A DNA stretch of 64,000 nt. Source: an uncultured Ignisphaera sp. Lineage in GTDB: Archaea > Thermoproteota > Thermoprotei_A > Sulfolobales > Ignisphaeraceae. How positions within the stretch are numbered: position 1 is the stretch's first letter; each line of letters begins with the position of its first letter. The stretch covers positions 1 through 64,000 of the forward strand of contig CALJEI010000001.1 in NCBI GenBank assembly GCA_938074605.1. The letters run 5' to 3'. Shown piece after piece: positions 52,637 to 63,089 of this stretch. The position numbers and the translations under genes were made by a program. The notes below the pieces were generated by a model. The model ran no database searches. It worked only from the letters and a program-made list of their open reading frames with translations, and was not told the DNA's origin.

Positions 52637-54481
52637 ATGCTGTGCTCCATGGATGATAGAGAGATTTCTGTATTTCCATATAAGGTGCCTAGGATTGGCC
52701 AGCTAGATTTAATAAAAGCTATACTTAGTTATAGTGAAAAAACCTCTATTATTAATATTAGAGCCCCAACTGGTTTTGGTAAAACTGTAGCTGTACTTTA
52801 TTCAGCTACTAAAATTGTTGAAAGGGGTATTGTTGACAAAATTCTCTATGTAGTTAGAACTAGGAATGAGCTTGACCCTGTTATAAAGGAGGCTAAAAAT
52901 ATTGGCATAAACTTTACAGTGGTTTACAGCGGTAGAAGAATGTGTCCATATGCTCTAAATAAAGCTATCTCCAATGAAGGTTTTTGGCTATTCTGCTCCA
53001 TTCTTAGAATTCAGGGTAGGTGTCAGTACTATAGTAAAGCGCTTAAAACATCTATAGACAGTATTAAGAATGTCGTAAACCTCCTCGATGACCATTTCAC
53101 AATAGCTAAAACACTATCTAGTAGAACTGGTATATGCCCATATTTTTCTCTATTGATGTTATCCGAACATGTTCCTCTAACAATAGCCACCTATCCATAT
53201 CTATTTAAAGAACATATACTTTTAACAACCTTCTCCCACCTAGATCCCACAAAGACTCTTCTTATTATAGATGAAGCCCATAACATAATTAATATTGGAG
53301 GTATTATGGGCGATTCTATAGATATTAATATAGTTGAATCCTCAATTAATGAAATTCTAGAACACCACCACGATGTACAAGAAGTTGTTGAATTTCTACA
53401 TAGATTAGCCATGGTTAGAATTAGTGGCAGAGGGTTTAGATTTATTGGCAAAAATAGTATTGGGTTAGAGAAATCAGTGGTGGAGAGAATATCATCAATT
53501 GCAAGTGATATAGCTATGAGAACAGTCCTAGATATTGGAAACTCTATAGATAAGGCAATGGAGAAAGATCTAAAAATTGTATACACGTCAAAGTTTCTGG
53601 AAACACTATCCAAAGAATACTTTGAGTTATTTGGTTTAGCTACACATAATGGTAAAATAGAGCTACATGTCTTGCCGATCTCCTTTAATCCTCTTAGAAA
53701 ACTAATTGAACAATTTAAACTTACAATTATGATGAGTGGTACACCTCCTTCAAATAAATTTCTTAGGCAGTTAGCTGCTATTCAAAAGGATATTACATCT
53801 ATTGATGTTGAAGAATTTGGGGCACCAAATTATATTCATAAAAATACATATGTAGTGATATTTACAAGTGCAACCACAAGTTATACTGCAAGAAGTGAAT
53901 CTATGTATAAAGTATATGCAAAGCTCATCAATGAGATATATAATAGTAGTAGAAAGTGGATTGTGATGGCTGTCTATCCAAGTTATGAAGTTATGCTAAA
54001 TATATTGAAGTATCTTACCTCCTCTAACAACTCAATTGTTGATAGTGGAGAGCCTCTCTCAATCATCAAAAACATACTGCTTACAAAAGATAGTGCTATA
54101 CTCCATACTGTTGCTGGTGGAAGACTTACAGAGGGTATTGAGCTTATAAAGAATGGTGAAAGTATGATAAAATGTATAGTTATCATAGGCATCCCCTATC
54201 CCCAGCCCGACGACTATATAGAGATGATTCTAAGAAATACCAGGGGTGGTGAACCCTATATAGATTACTATATGGAAGTAGCCACAACTAGAATTATACA
54301 AGCAATAGGGAGAGCAATAAGATCTGAAAATGACTATGCTCTTATAATCCTTGCTGATAAAAGGTATAGAAATCCATCTATCATAAAAATGCTTAAGTTA
54401 AATATAAAAAGAATTGCTACATCAGTAACTGAAATAGGAAATATAGTAGAGCAATTCTATAATCAACTACAATTTAAATAA
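52637..54481 (+). CDS. XPD/DinG-like Fe-S superfamily 2 DNA helicase
   Basis: 614 residues. Walker A RAPTGFGKTVAVLYSATK near residue 40; Fe-S domain with four Cys at about 103 (RRMCPY), 120 (WLFCS), 129 (GRCQY) and 168 (GICPYF); DEAH box LIIDEAHNII near 212; and C-terminal motifs TMMSGTPP, HTVAGGRLTEGIELI and IIQAIGRAIRSENDYALII with the motif VI Arg residues. XPD helicases unwind 5'-3' in repair. The usual XPD N-terminus is present; the gene may start at ATG 52637 or 52649 (MDDREISVFPYK). Confidence 0.93.
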   Translation: MLCSMDDREISVFPYKVPRIGQLDLIKAILSYSEKTSIINIRAPTGFGKTVAVLYSATKIVERGIVDKILYVVRTRNELDPVIKEAKNIGINFTVVYSGRRMCPYALNKAISNEGFWLFCSILRIQGRCQYYSKALKTSIDSIKNVVNLLDDHFTIAKTLSSRTGICPYFSLLMLSEHVPLTIATYPYLFKEHILLTTFSHLDPTKTLLIIDEAHNIINIGGIMGDSIDINIVESSINEILEHHHDVQEVVEFLHRLAMVRISGRGFRFIGKNSIGLEKSVVERISSIASDIAMRTVLDIGNSIDKAMEKDLKIVYTSKFLETLSKEYFELFGLATHNGKIELHVLPISFNPLRKLIEQFKLTIMMSGTPPSNKFLRQLAAIQKDITSIDVEEFGAPNYIHKNTYVVIFTSATTSYTARSESMYKVYAKLINEIYNSSRKWIVMAVYPSYEVMLNILKYLTSSNNSIVDSGEPLSIIKNILLTKDSAILHTVAGGRLTEGIELIKNGESMIKCIVIIGIPYPQPDDYIEMILRNTRGGEPYIDYYMEVATTRIIQAIGRAIRSENDYALIILADKRYRNPSIIKMLKLNIKRIATSVTEIGNIVEQFYNQLQFK

Positions 54482-55002
54482 TGAGTTCAATTGAAATTTA
54501 GTAGCTAGATTATGGCATGACTACTTAAAATACATGGATTTAGAATCAGTATAGAGGAAAAGCATTAGCATTACAAACTTGCACGGAAACTAAATCTCTA
54601 GAGACACTACTTCTACTGGTTTTCTTCAGATAACATCAGTAAAGAGAAATTGTATGCCCATGGCTATGAAATATTTAAGTAGCTTGAATTGTTTAAAAAT
54701 AAAGAATGTTATTGAAAATTGTAATGAAATTATAGATATGCAATGTTTATTGATTTAAGAAGTATGACTAGAGAGATAAATAAAACTTTAATGGAGGTTA
54801 TAAGGTAAAGGATAGCTGTTTAAAATCTTTACCAAAAGCTGTATACTATGAATGATGTAGAGGATTTATTATGACTTAACATATTGTAGATCTATTCTAT
54901 TACCTATAGGCTATGATATTTAGGCTATTTGGTGTTATTCTTGAAAGTATATTTGCAAATATCTCGCAATGAATGGAGCTTATAAATTTATTTTAGTTTT
55001 AC
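54482..55002. other. Intergenic region, no gene recognised
   Basis: 520 AT-rich bases. Some short stretches look coding-like (for example AMFIDLRSMTREINKTLMEV in a plus frame around 54738-54800) but stops interrupt them and no family is recognised. The TATA-like GCTTATAAAT at 54979-54988 is the probable promoter of the deacetylase gene. Confidence 0.4.
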
Positions 55003-55026
55003 TTGACCCAGTATATTGGGACTTGT

Positions 55027-55854
55027 ATGATGCAGGAATTCTCAAAATATATTGAGGAGCTCTTAAAACTATCTGAAGAAGAGGCTATCAACACACTTGT
55101 GAAAAAGGTTATGTATCCAGACTTTAATGTAGCATTTGAAAAAGCTAAAAAAATTCTGTGTATTGCACCACATCCAGACGATTGTGAAGTTGGTGCAGGT
55201 GGAACTATAGCGTCTCTTACAAAAATGGGTAAGGAGATATTTATTGCTATAGCCACAGATGGCTCTCTTGGAACATCAGATCCAAGCCTATCACCACAAA
55301 AACTTGCATATATTCGTATGGCCGAGCAAGAGGAGGCGGCTAGAATAATAGGTGTAAAGAGAATTGTATGGCTTGGCTATAAAGATGGGTATATGCCATA
55401 TGATAGAGAGGCTAGAGCAAAACTTATTGAAGTAATAAGGATTTTAAAGCCGGAAATAATATTTTCGCCAGATCCATGGCTCTCTTACGAGGCACATCCA
55501 GACCATAGAAATACAGGGCTTTTATCAGCTGAGGCAATTATGGCTTCAGGACTTCCACACTATGTTGGAGAAGGAACATTAATGGGTTTAGAACCATGGC
55601 GTGTAAAATATGTAGCGTTTTACTATACGTCAAAGCCAAATTACTACTATAATATTACAGATACAATAGATATTAAGCTAAAGGCTTTAAAAGCACATAA
55701 ATCACAATTTGAAGTCAATTGGAATGAATTTGAAACATTAATAAAATTCATAGCGGCTCTATACGGTAAGAGAATTGGAGTGAAATATGCAGAGGCATTT
55801 AAACTACTTCCAACACAGCTTATACATGCTATACCATTTACAGAGATGGTATAG
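55027..55854 (+). CDS. PIG-L-family N-acetylglucosaminyl deacetylase
   Basis: Zinc deacetylase of about 275 residues. The metal and catalytic motif is IAPHPDDCEVGAGG (HPDD) and the later ligand is in EAHPDHRNTG. DGSLGTSDPSLSPQKLAYIRMAEQE resembles LmbE-type members. Archaeal homologues deacetylate GlcNAc or di-N-acetylchitobiose, so it could share amino-sugar use with NagA at the other end. The frame opens at TTG 55003, but ATG 55027 lies behind GGGA and just after the expected transcript start of the TATA box at 54979, and is preferred. Confidence 0.88.
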   Translation: MMQEFSKYIEELLKLSEEEAINTLVKKVMYPDFNVAFEKAKKILCIAPHPDDCEVGAGGTIASLTKMGKEIFIAIATDGSLGTSDPSLSPQKLAYIRMAEQEEAARIIGVKRIVWLGYKDGYMPYDREARAKLIEVIRILKPEIIFSPDPWLSYEAHPDHRNTGLLSAEAIMASGLPHYVGEGTLMGLEPWRVKYVAFYYTSKPNYYYNITDTIDIKLKALKAHKSQFEVNWNEFETLIKFIAALYGKRIGVKYAEAFKLLPTQLIHAIPFTEMV

Positions 55855-56459
55855 ATCACATTAAACTTAGATAAAGTAAATAATATTTACATACATAAAT
55901 TAAAACAACTGTAAAATCTTTAGAATTAAGAAAAAGCCTATTGCCTATGAACTAACTTATTTATTTTTATTTCAAAATCACTATATAATATTCATTTAAC
56001 TGTATTTAGCAGTTTTCTGTCATTTTTAGGGTAGACCTAAGCTATCTAGCGACTTCATCAGAAATAATAAGCCAGATCATTTAGAAAGCATTGCTCTTGC
56101 TATGGAAGTCTTTATTACACTAGGTTCCTAAAATTAAAAGTGATTCTTTAACAGATATTTGAGTTACTGTATTAGCAAGATGTTTTTAACAATAGATGTA
56201 TTTAACCACTTGACTCACAAGCTAATCTAAAACTTTTGTATTGAGTTTCTTTGCCCAGAAATTATATAGCTGCTACTTATTTAACTTAACAATATTATTT
56301 GGGTCAACTCTTAAATTTAAGGATTTATTATAATAGTAAAGTTTTGTGTGAAGAAAGTAGCTAAGGGGGTTCTTGAAAAATAAATGTGTAACAAGTCTTT
56401 GCAGCTTGTAAGGTTAACCATTTAAACTTTGAAATATCAATTTCCTATGGTAGAGCCCT
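55855..56459. other. Intergenic region with weak coding-like traces
   Basis: 600 bases. A plus frame near 56040-56130 reads ..SSDFIRNNKPDHLESIALAM.. and then stops; it may be a decayed gene of unknown family. T-rich stretch at about 55955-55972 (TTATTTATTTTTATTTC) could terminate the preceding transcript. Confidence 0.4.
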
Positions 56460-57851
56460 ATGAGTTATAAACCAGATTGGGATAGTATTAAAAAACACTA
56501 TGAGATTTTTAATAAAGAGTTCAGACCAGCATGGTTTCATGATGTAAAACTTGGTGTTATTATTCACTGGGGTCTGTATTCTGTACCAGGTTGGGCTCCA
56601 CCACTAGGTGAGCTTAGCTATATTCCTGAGGTATATGGATTGGAATTTTGGTTTAGATACAACCCTTATGCTGAATGGTACTTTAATACATTGAGAGTTG
56701 CTGGAAGTGCTTCATCCATATTTCATGAACTTACCTATGGTAAGAATTTTCAGTATGAAATGTTTGCTAAAATATTTGAAGAGGAATCAAATAAATGGAG
56801 AGCATCTGAATGGGTTAGATTATTTGTTAAAAGTGGTATAAAGTATGTAGTTTTTGTTACTAAGCATCACGATGGTTATCTTCTTTGGCCAAGTGATGTA
56901 AAGAATCCTAGAAAGCCAAATTGGTTTTCTACAAGAGATTTTGTAGGGGAGCTTGAAAGGGAGTGTAGATCCTCAGGTGTTAGATTTGCAACATATTATT
57001 CAAGTGGTATTGACTGGACATTTAATCCCACTATTATAGTTGATCGTGAATCTTTTAGAAGAGCAACGATCTTTGATGATGATTATAGGAATTATCTTAG
57101 AAGACATTGGTATGAACTTATAGATAGATATAAGCCTGAGATACTATGGAGTGACATAGGATATCCATTTGAAGATGATTTGCCTGAACTCTTCTCATAC
57201 TACTATAATGCTATTGGAGATGGGCTTGTAAATAATAGATTTACAATGAGGCACTACGATTTTACAACACCTGAATATAGACTTATCAATAGAATTTCTG
57301 AAGAGAAGTGGGAAACTGTTAGAGGGATAGGCTATTCATTTGGGTATAATAGAGCTGAGGGGCCGGAACACAGCTTATCGTATGAAAGGCTTATACATCT
57401 ATTACTAGATGTTATTAGTAAAAATGGCAACCTATTACTTGGTGTTACACCAAAAGCAGATGGAACCATACCACAGCATCAAGCAGAGCTTCTTTTAAAG
57501 CTTGGCCAATGGCTAAAAACGTATGGTGAAGCCATATATGGAACAAGACCATGGATTCAGGCAGAAGGTATTGCAATAGGGGCCGAGGATGGTATACCAC
57601 TTAGGTTTGTCAAAAAGAATGAGAGGCTATATGTATTTCTCTTAGGAAAAACAAAATCCAGAAAACTAGTGATAAAGCCTTTTGAGGGTATCTTAAAAAG
57701 TGTGAATGGGGTATATATTGAGATGATTGGTGAAGAGCCTATTAATTGGAAGCAGACATCGCATGGAATTGAAATTGAAATTCCAAAATATCTCTATCCA
57801 TCACCTGCCTACGTTATAAAGATAGAACCCCTACCACAAATAGAAAAGTAA
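56460..57851 (+). CDS. Alpha-L-fucosidase, glycoside hydrolase family 29
   Basis: 463 residues, the length of archaeal GH29 enzymes. FHDVKLGVIIHWGLYSVPGWAP begins the barrel (HWG near residue 36), TKHHDGYLLWPS near 137 binds substrate, and LWSDIGYP near 231 contains the likely nucleophile Asp. YSSGIDWTF and HSLSYERLIHLLLDVISKNGNLLLGVTPKADG close the barrel. A C-terminal beta domain (LYVFLLGKTKSRKLVIK) follows. It releases fucose from glycans; no signal peptide is evident, so it acts inside on imported oligosaccharides. Stand-alone transcription is likely, with long gaps on both sides. Confidence 0.92.
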   Translation: MSYKPDWDSIKKHYEIFNKEFRPAWFHDVKLGVIIHWGLYSVPGWAPPLGELSYIPEVYGLEFWFRYNPYAEWYFNTLRVAGSASSIFHELTYGKNFQYEMFAKIFEEESNKWRASEWVRLFVKSGIKYVVFVTKHHDGYLLWPSDVKNPRKPNWFSTRDFVGELERECRSSGVRFATYYSSGIDWTFNPTIIVDRESFRRATIFDDDYRNYLRRHWYELIDRYKPEILWSDIGYPFEDDLPELFSYYYNAIGDGLVNNRFTMRHYDFTTPEYRLINRISEEKWETVRGIGYSFGYNRAEGPEHSLSYERLIHLLLDVISKNGNLLLGVTPKADGTIPQHQAELLLKLGQWLKTYGEAIYGTRPWIQAEGIAIGAEDGIPLRFVKKNERLYVFLLGKTKSRKLVIKPFEGILKSVNGVYIEMIGEEPINWKQTSHGIEIEIPKYLYPSPAYVIKIEPLPQIEK

Positions 57852-58350
57852 TATCCATGGATACCCCTTTAATATAGTGACTCATTACATCTCTTTTTGT
57901 TTCAATATCTAAAACTTAAATCAATCCTTATTTTAATACCTAAGAGCTGATTCTTTGGAAAATTCCCAAGAGCTTATTTAAGTTTAGGCAATCCTCTTAA
58001 CTTTACTCTAAATGACAGAAACCCATATTTTTGTTAAATGATAATTGCCAAAGACTATATTCACTCTATAATCAAATAGTGTAGAAAAATAGTATCATCT
58101 CTTGTAACTATCGTTGTAGGTATGTAGTGAAGATCAAGGTAGATAGAGTATTCAGTATAGTAGATATGTTTTTAGTCATACAATAGAAACTTGCATCACT
58201 AAATATTAAAGATAAATTAAGATACAAAGTTTTTTCCCAGGATGATGAACAGTTTATGAAAAAGTTTAGGTTGAGGCTTTTATTTTAATTAAGCAAAAAT
58301 TCATATCGTAAGCCACAATTATTAGGTTAAAAATAGATTGTTTAGTTAAA
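57852..58350. other. Intergenic region with an interrupted frame
   Basis: 500 bases. The plus frame 58127-58288 is open for 53 codons except for one TAG (58184-58186), reading VKIKVDRVFSIVDMFLVIQ, stop, KLASLNIKDKLRYKVFSQD. It could be a decayed gene; family unknown. T-run near 58365 (reading minus: gene end side) belongs to the next gene. Confidence 0.35.
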
Positions 58351-59466
58351 TTAGAAGTTATATAGTATTTTTTTGATTAGGTCAAGTATTTTTGCCTGGT
58401 CTCCTATTTCTCTAGCTTTCTCAAGTTCATCCCTATGTCTATAAATCTCTAGAGCTTTTTTCATTGCATTGGCAAAGAATTCTTTAGATAGCCTCATGCC
58501 ATCTACAGGATCCATTCTATATGTAAATTGATCTAATATATACCACCCAGTATATCCAATATCTATTGTTGCATAGAGAAAGTCTATAAGCTGCCATATA
58601 TCCCCAGTACCAACAACTCTATCTTCATCATTGCTATGGGTTTTAGCCGTATTTATATGTATTGATAGAAGGGGTACATCAAAGTAATGGGAGAGATAAA
58701 CTGTATAAGCTGGCTCAACAGCATACATAAGCTCATGGCCATAGTCTATAGTTATGCCAACAGCCTTTTTACTAAGTTCATCATTTATTTTTCTAGCCAT
58801 TGCTATTGCAACATGGGTTGTTGGTATAATCATGTTGCCTTCCTTAGGCTCCTTAAGCTTAGCTTCAATACATAGCATCATATTCTTTTTAATAGCTTCA
58901 AAGGCAAGCTCTTTTAACCCATCTAGAAACATTGTAAGCTTTTTACCATGGTTAACCTCAAAGCTATAATCCCACCCATCTTGGCCGGGCCAAAATGAAA
59001 CTACATCAACATTTAGTCTCTTAGCTATTTCAATACTATTTATGAGAATCTCCATAGATTTCCTCTTAAGCGAGGAGTCTGGATTTGTGAGAGTACCAAG
59101 TTTAAATTGTGGAACACCAGAGAGATCTATAGCAAAACCTGCAATCACCATGTTGTTAGCCTCAGCATATCTTTTAACACTATCAACGAGATCCCATTCA
59201 ACATTGAAATTCTCATCAAAGAACTCCATGTTTATAGGGATAAAAGCCTTTATCCCAGCCTTCTTTATTCTTTCAATCTTTGAAATTATATCTGAGGGTA
59301 GCTGTGGAGTATAGCCCTTTGCCATAAATCTATCGCTAAAAGGCCCAGCCGCCCATGTCCCACTACCAAATTTTATATGAAATACCTCTAGAAATCTATC
59401 TACCTCACTACCCTCTAAAAACCCCTTAAATTCATCTAATTTATTTAATAGTTCATGTTTAACCAT
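58351..59466 (-). CDS. Xylose-isomerase-like TIM-barrel sugar isomerase (rhamnose-isomerase-like)
   Basis: 371 residues of the AP-endonuclease-2/xylose isomerase TIM barrel. Metal-site segments in order: MMLCIEAKLKEPKEGN (Glu), AVGITIDYGHELM (Asp and His), SIHINTAKTHSNDED (His, Asp) and an N-terminal FHIKFGSGTWAAGPFSDRF. VVSFWPGQDGWDYSFEVNHGKK resembles L-rhamnose isomerase RhaI and related ketose epimerases. Exact substrate (rhamnose, lyxose, fucose-derived sugar) cannot be set. GGTGG stands just before the ATG. It lies on the minus strand with the mutarotase-like gene and GH2 upstream. Confidence 0.8.
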   Translation of the reverse strand: MVKHELLNKLDEFKGFLEGSEVDRFLEVFHIKFGSGTWAAGPFSDRFMAKGYTPQLPSDIISKIERIKKAGIKAFIPINMEFFDENFNVEWDLVDSVKRYAEANNMVIAGFAIDLSGVPQFKLGTLTNPDSSLKRKSMEILINSIEIAKRLNVDVVSFWPGQDGWDYSFEVNHGKKLTMFLDGLKELAFEAIKKNMMLCIEAKLKEPKEGNMIIPTTHVAIAMARKINDELSKKAVGITIDYGHELMYAVEPAYTVYLSHYFDVPLLSIHINTAKTHSNDEDRVVGTGDIWQLIDFLYATIDIGYTGWYILDQFTYRMDPVDGMRLSKEFFANAMKKALEIYRHRDELEKAREIGDQAKILDLIKKILYNF

Positions 59467-59568
59467 TATACCACCCCCATTCTAAACTACTAAAAGCTGT
59501 GTATAAAATTTTTTGCTCATAAATTTACCTTAAACTGTTATTTCCACCGCTATATATACGCTACCTAA

Positions 59569-60483
59569 CTATTCTATGAATGTTCTAGGAAGTTTTGGCT
59601 CTAATTTGTTTATAACACTACTTTCATTAGGCTTTAGATCCCCTACCTTTATAATGCTCCAAACTTCAGTGTGTATATTTGTTTCTCCTGGTTCAATTTT
59701 TCTTAAAGGCCCTATTGTTTCAAGCTCTAAAAATAGATTATTTGTATAAACCTCGGTAGAGACATTAAAATCTGGATATAATGCTCTTTCATATTTAAAC
59801 ATTTTCACAAATACATAACCCCCCACATAGTAGGCTACCCAAGGCGGATTTGCCCTTACCCCTATTTTAAAAGGTTTTTCAATAGAGGGATGCTGTAAAA
59901 CAAATATGTAATTGTCTGAAAGAATAAGTCTTTCATCTGTAAGTCTTGTATAGGGCCATATAGATATTACTCTATCTGGTAAAAGACCCTTTTCATCAAT
60001 AGGTTTTGGCTTTATAGGTATTATTGCAAATCCTTCCCTTCTCATTACTGAGAGTGCCCAACATGAAAACTCTATAGGCCATCTACCAATATTGGTAATG
60101 CTATGAACAACATTAATAGCACCATTAATAGGTGAGGGCTTTAGCGTAATGCTCTTTAATATAGAGTTCTGCGGCTCTGGATTACCCAATACTACAATAC
60201 TATCCTCCTTAACCTCAATAGAAACTGGCTTATCATCCAGGGAGTAGGATCTGGGCATTGCTTCAGGTGAAACCCAAAGCCTATGGCCACCATATATCCT
60301 CCAGAAACCCTCAACAGTATTTATACCAAACTCTGGTACTATACCAAATAGGTTAAACTCAGATCTATCCTTAGGCGCTAGATATAGTATTCTAGGGCCA
60401 AAATCTACTGCAATACCAACAATAATATTGTTCATATAAAACATTCTAACTTTAAAGCCATCTACCAATATCTCCACACCCAT
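59569..60483 (-). CDS. Galactose-mutarotase-like protein (aldose epimerase fold)
   Basis: 304 residues of beta-sandwich sequence typical of mutarotase-like proteins: GIAVDFGPRILYLAPKDRS near the start, RIYGGHRLWVSPEAMPRSY (His/Glu region), VVHSITNIGRWPIEFSCWALSVM and ETNIHTEVWSI. It could interconvert sugar anomers or belong to a DUF4380-type group; catalytic residues are not confirmed. The frame extends 31 codons upstream to 60576 as hydrophobic non-family sequence (YYLLVWLVF), but ATG 60483 with GGTG at 60487-60490 is preferred. It sits among glycosidase genes, supporting a role in sugar use. Confidence 0.6.
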   Translation of the reverse strand: MGVEILVDGFKVRMFYMNNIIVGIAVDFGPRILYLAPKDRSEFNLFGIVPEFGINTVEGFWRIYGGHRLWVSPEAMPRSYSLDDKPVSIEVKEDSIVVLGNPEPQNSILKSITLKPSPINGAINVVHSITNIGRWPIEFSCWALSVMRREGFAIIPIKPKPIDEKGLLPDRVISIWPYTRLTDERLILSDNYIFVLQHPSIEKPFKIGVRANPPWVAYYVGGYVFVKMFKYERALYPDFNVSTEVYTNNLFLELETIGPLRKIEPGETNIHTEVWSIIKVGDLKPNESSVINKLEPKLPRTFIE

Positions 60484-61273
60484 AAACACCAGCCATACCA
60501 ATAAGTAGTATCCCCTTCTTACTCCTCTTAAAAAGAGCTTAAAAAATCTATATATCTTCTCCATGCTAAAACCCAAAGTGCTTAGAGCATAACCCCTATA
60601 TCATCTAGAGCCAAATGATGATAAGAATCCATATCTTCCACTATTGTTTTTGTATTGATATTATTTGATTGCCCTTTTATTACTATTGAATAGCTTTTAC
60701 TTATAATTTCTATAGAACAATAGAAAAGTTTATACACCCAATACTATACTTAAAGCAACATAATAGTTAAAGTTACTCTATGGAGTAATAAAAAGCCTTG
60801 AAATCTCTTAAATAAGGACTCCCCAAGAGTAGCTATGACAATAATCGTTAGTATCCAAAGAGGTAGAACATTTAAAACCATTCTAAACATTTATAAGGGT
60901 AATGCCAATTTAAGATCAATACAGGGAAAATAGAGATAATATTGTAAGTAAACTAACTGCTATAGACTTATATGAAAACTAAACCCCTCTCTAACTCCGA
61001 TCAATACCTATGACAACAAAGAAATTACAAATTCATATAAACAATTTTGTTAAAAATAAGTATATATATTAACTTTTTATCTTCTTTTTATTATCCATCC
61101 TATTGCTATTCCTATTCTGTTGATGGTATTGATGTAATTTTTGTTAATGTAGTTGTTGCTGTAATGGTAATAGTTGTAGCACCAGGTATAGATGTAGGAG
61201 TAGGTGTTAGGCTTTTAAATTAAATCCTTAGATTAGATATGCTATGTGGTGAAAGGCTAAATATAGACAAAAA
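60484..61273. other. Intergenic region with a binding-protein tail remnant
   Basis: 790 bases without an intact gene. The right part (61077-61219, minus) holds the remains of a Thr/Pro-rich, membrane-anchored C-terminus, listed separately. The left part has no open frame beyond the false N-terminal extension of the mutarotase-like gene. A TATA-like TGTATAAACTT near 60728 (minus) could be a promoter. Confidence 0.5.
61077..61219 (-). pseudogene. C-terminal remnant of a solute-binding or surface protein
   Basis: Minus frame reads SLTPTPTSIPGATTITITAT.. and TTTLTKITSIPSTE, then a stop; a shifted frame continues RIGIAIGWIIKRR and a stop at 61077-61079. A Thr/Pro linker followed by a hydrophobic helix and a basic end is the classical tail of crenarchaeal ABC solute-binding proteins. 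Only the tail remains and it is frameshifted, between the mutarotase-like and GH2 genes, so a sugar-binding protein was probably lost here. Confidence 0.4.
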
Positions 61274-63013
61274 TTACTTTATGAATGTAGGTATGTTTTT
61301 AAATAGTTTTGATACTATTAATACTGATAGTTTTGGCTGTCTATCTCTACTATAAACCCCCTTTCTATTCAATATCGTTCTTAGTGGATTTTGTGGCGTT
61401 CTAAAGTCTGCAAAATTCCATATGTGTAGCCCTACTATATAGTTTCTTTTAATTAATGCCTCAATATAGTTTCTAATCATTTCTGCTTGGTATTCCTCTG
61501 ACCACATCTGTGGTGGATCGCTATGAAGTCCTAGATAGGCATCTGCACCAAATTCTGTTATAATTATTGGCTTTTCTGGAAATCTCTGATGTATTTGCTC
61601 TACCTCCTTTAACATGGCTTCAGTACCCCTTTCTATATCACCCCACTCAGAGTACCAGCCGCGATAGTAGTTAAGCGATATTACATCCACATAGTCTAGA
61701 GCAAGATCTCTAGTAGATCTATGAGAAGCAAATGTTGTTGGCCTTGAAGGATCTAGTTCTTTAAAGAGGCTTGACATTCTTTTTATAAATTCTGCTACCT
61801 CTGGTATATCGCTAGGCGGCTCATTTGTTACACTATACATTATCACCGATGGCCTATTCTTATGCTGCTTTACCATCTCCTCAACAAATCTTTTCGCCTT
61901 CTTGAAGTATTCCTCACTGCTAAAGAGTTTTGCTACCTCCTCCCTACTTAATATGCGATCCATACCTGAGTAGCATAGAGGAGGCTCTAAAATCACCATA
62001 AAACCAAACTCATCAGCTAAATCTAGATGTTCATTTGAGTAAGGGTAATGCGTAGTTCTAAAGGAATTAGCGCCTATTTTTCTCATTAAATAGAAGTCTC
62101 TTACAAGAACCGCGCCATGCATATATTTACCTAGTACTGGAAAGTCTTCATGTCTACCAAATCCTTTAAGGAATATAGGTCTTCCATTCAAATATATCTT
62201 TCCTTCTTTAACCTCGATTGTTCTAAACCCTATACGTTCATAGACTGAATCCCTCACAGTATCATCTACATAGATCTCTACGACAATATTGTATAGATTA
62301 GGATCTTCGGGACTCCACGGCTTAACACCATCAAATCTCCTCTCATACTTAAATACCCCAGGCTTAACATCTTTCACCATCTCTTCAAACAATACATTTG
62401 ACAATTCCTTATCCATCAACGCAAATCTTACATTAATGCTTCTATTACACACTGTATTGATGGAGGCTTTAAGACTTCCATCACTACTTGCATTTATAGT
62501 AACATCATCAATATAGCATGTATCTGTAAACTCAAGATATACAGGTCTATGGATACCACCATAGTGAAAGAAGTCAAAAGCCGTTACATTAAGCTCTCTT
62601 GCAGGGGGTAGATTAAATATGGATGGAGTATTATCTATCCTAGCGACAATTCTATTAAAACTACCACACTTAATGCTATTTACTTCAAATTTAAACTGTG
62701 TAAATGAACCTTCATGCTCACCTACAAATTCATTATTAACCCATACCCTAGTTCTATATCCTGCACCCTCAAATACTATCCACGCCCTCTTATCCTTTAG
62801 AGAGCCATCAACATAGAAATCTCTTTGGTACCAGGCTATATTTGTAAATTGGTCCCATTCCGGATTCTGTTCATTCCAAGATGACGGAACATATATAAGT
62901 TCATTTGAACTAAATCCCTTAAACCATTCTTCTTTATCACCTATCAACTCTCTGTCTATCCTAAATTTCCAAAAACCATCAAGGGGTATCCTGGGTCTAA
63001 ACCACGATTTCAA
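61274..63013 (-). CDS. Glycoside hydrolase family 2, beta-glucuronidase-like
   Basis: 579 residues, the size of bacterial and archaeal beta-glucuronidases. Order: sugar-binding jelly-roll (RIPLDGFWKFRID, FDFFHYGGIHRPVYLEF), Ig-like domain, and TIM barrel with FRTTHYPYSNEHLDLADEFG, acid/base Glu in YSVTNEPPSD (near 397) and nucleophile Glu in IITEFGADAYLG (near 486). YRGWYSEWGD and the NxK-like loop (NPLRTILNRKG) resemble GUS carboxylate recognition. No signal peptide. The start is TTG 63013. With the uronate isomerase upstream it would feed glucuronate into catabolism. Confidence 0.88.
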   Translation of the reverse strand: MKSWFRPRIPLDGFWKFRIDRELIGDKEEWFKGFSSNELIYVPSSWNEQNPEWDQFTNIAWYQRDFYVDGSLKDKRAWIVFEGAGYRTRVWVNNEFVGEHEGSFTQFKFEVNSIKCGSFNRIVARIDNTPSIFNLPPARELNVTAFDFFHYGGIHRPVYLEFTDTCYIDDVTINASSDGSLKASINTVCNRSINVRFALMDKELSNVLFEEMVKDVKPGVFKYERRFDGVKPWSPEDPNLYNIVVEIYVDDTVRDSVYERIGFRTIEVKEGKIYLNGRPIFLKGFGRHEDFPVLGKYMHGAVLVRDFYLMRKIGANSFRTTHYPYSNEHLDLADEFGFMVILEPPLCYSGMDRILSREEVAKLFSSEEYFKKAKRFVEEMVKQHKNRPSVIMYSVTNEPPSDIPEVAEFIKRMSSLFKELDPSRPTTFASHRSTRDLALDYVDVISLNYYRGWYSEWGDIERGTEAMLKEVEQIHQRFPEKPIIITEFGADAYLGLHSDPPQMWSEEYQAEMIRNYIEALIKRNYIVGLHIWNFADFRTPQNPLRTILNRKGVYSRDRQPKLSVLIVSKLFKNIPTFIK

Positions 63014-63089
63014 CTCTGTTCACAGGCACTAATATAGAAAAAGATTAAATATATAAACTTTCTTAATTATTAAGCCATGCATCATACAA

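Noticed and set aside
60484-60576. N-terminal extension of the mutarotase-like protein as a membrane anchor
   Set aside because: ATG 60483 has a good ribosome site, and the extension has no family similarity, so it is probably untranslated.
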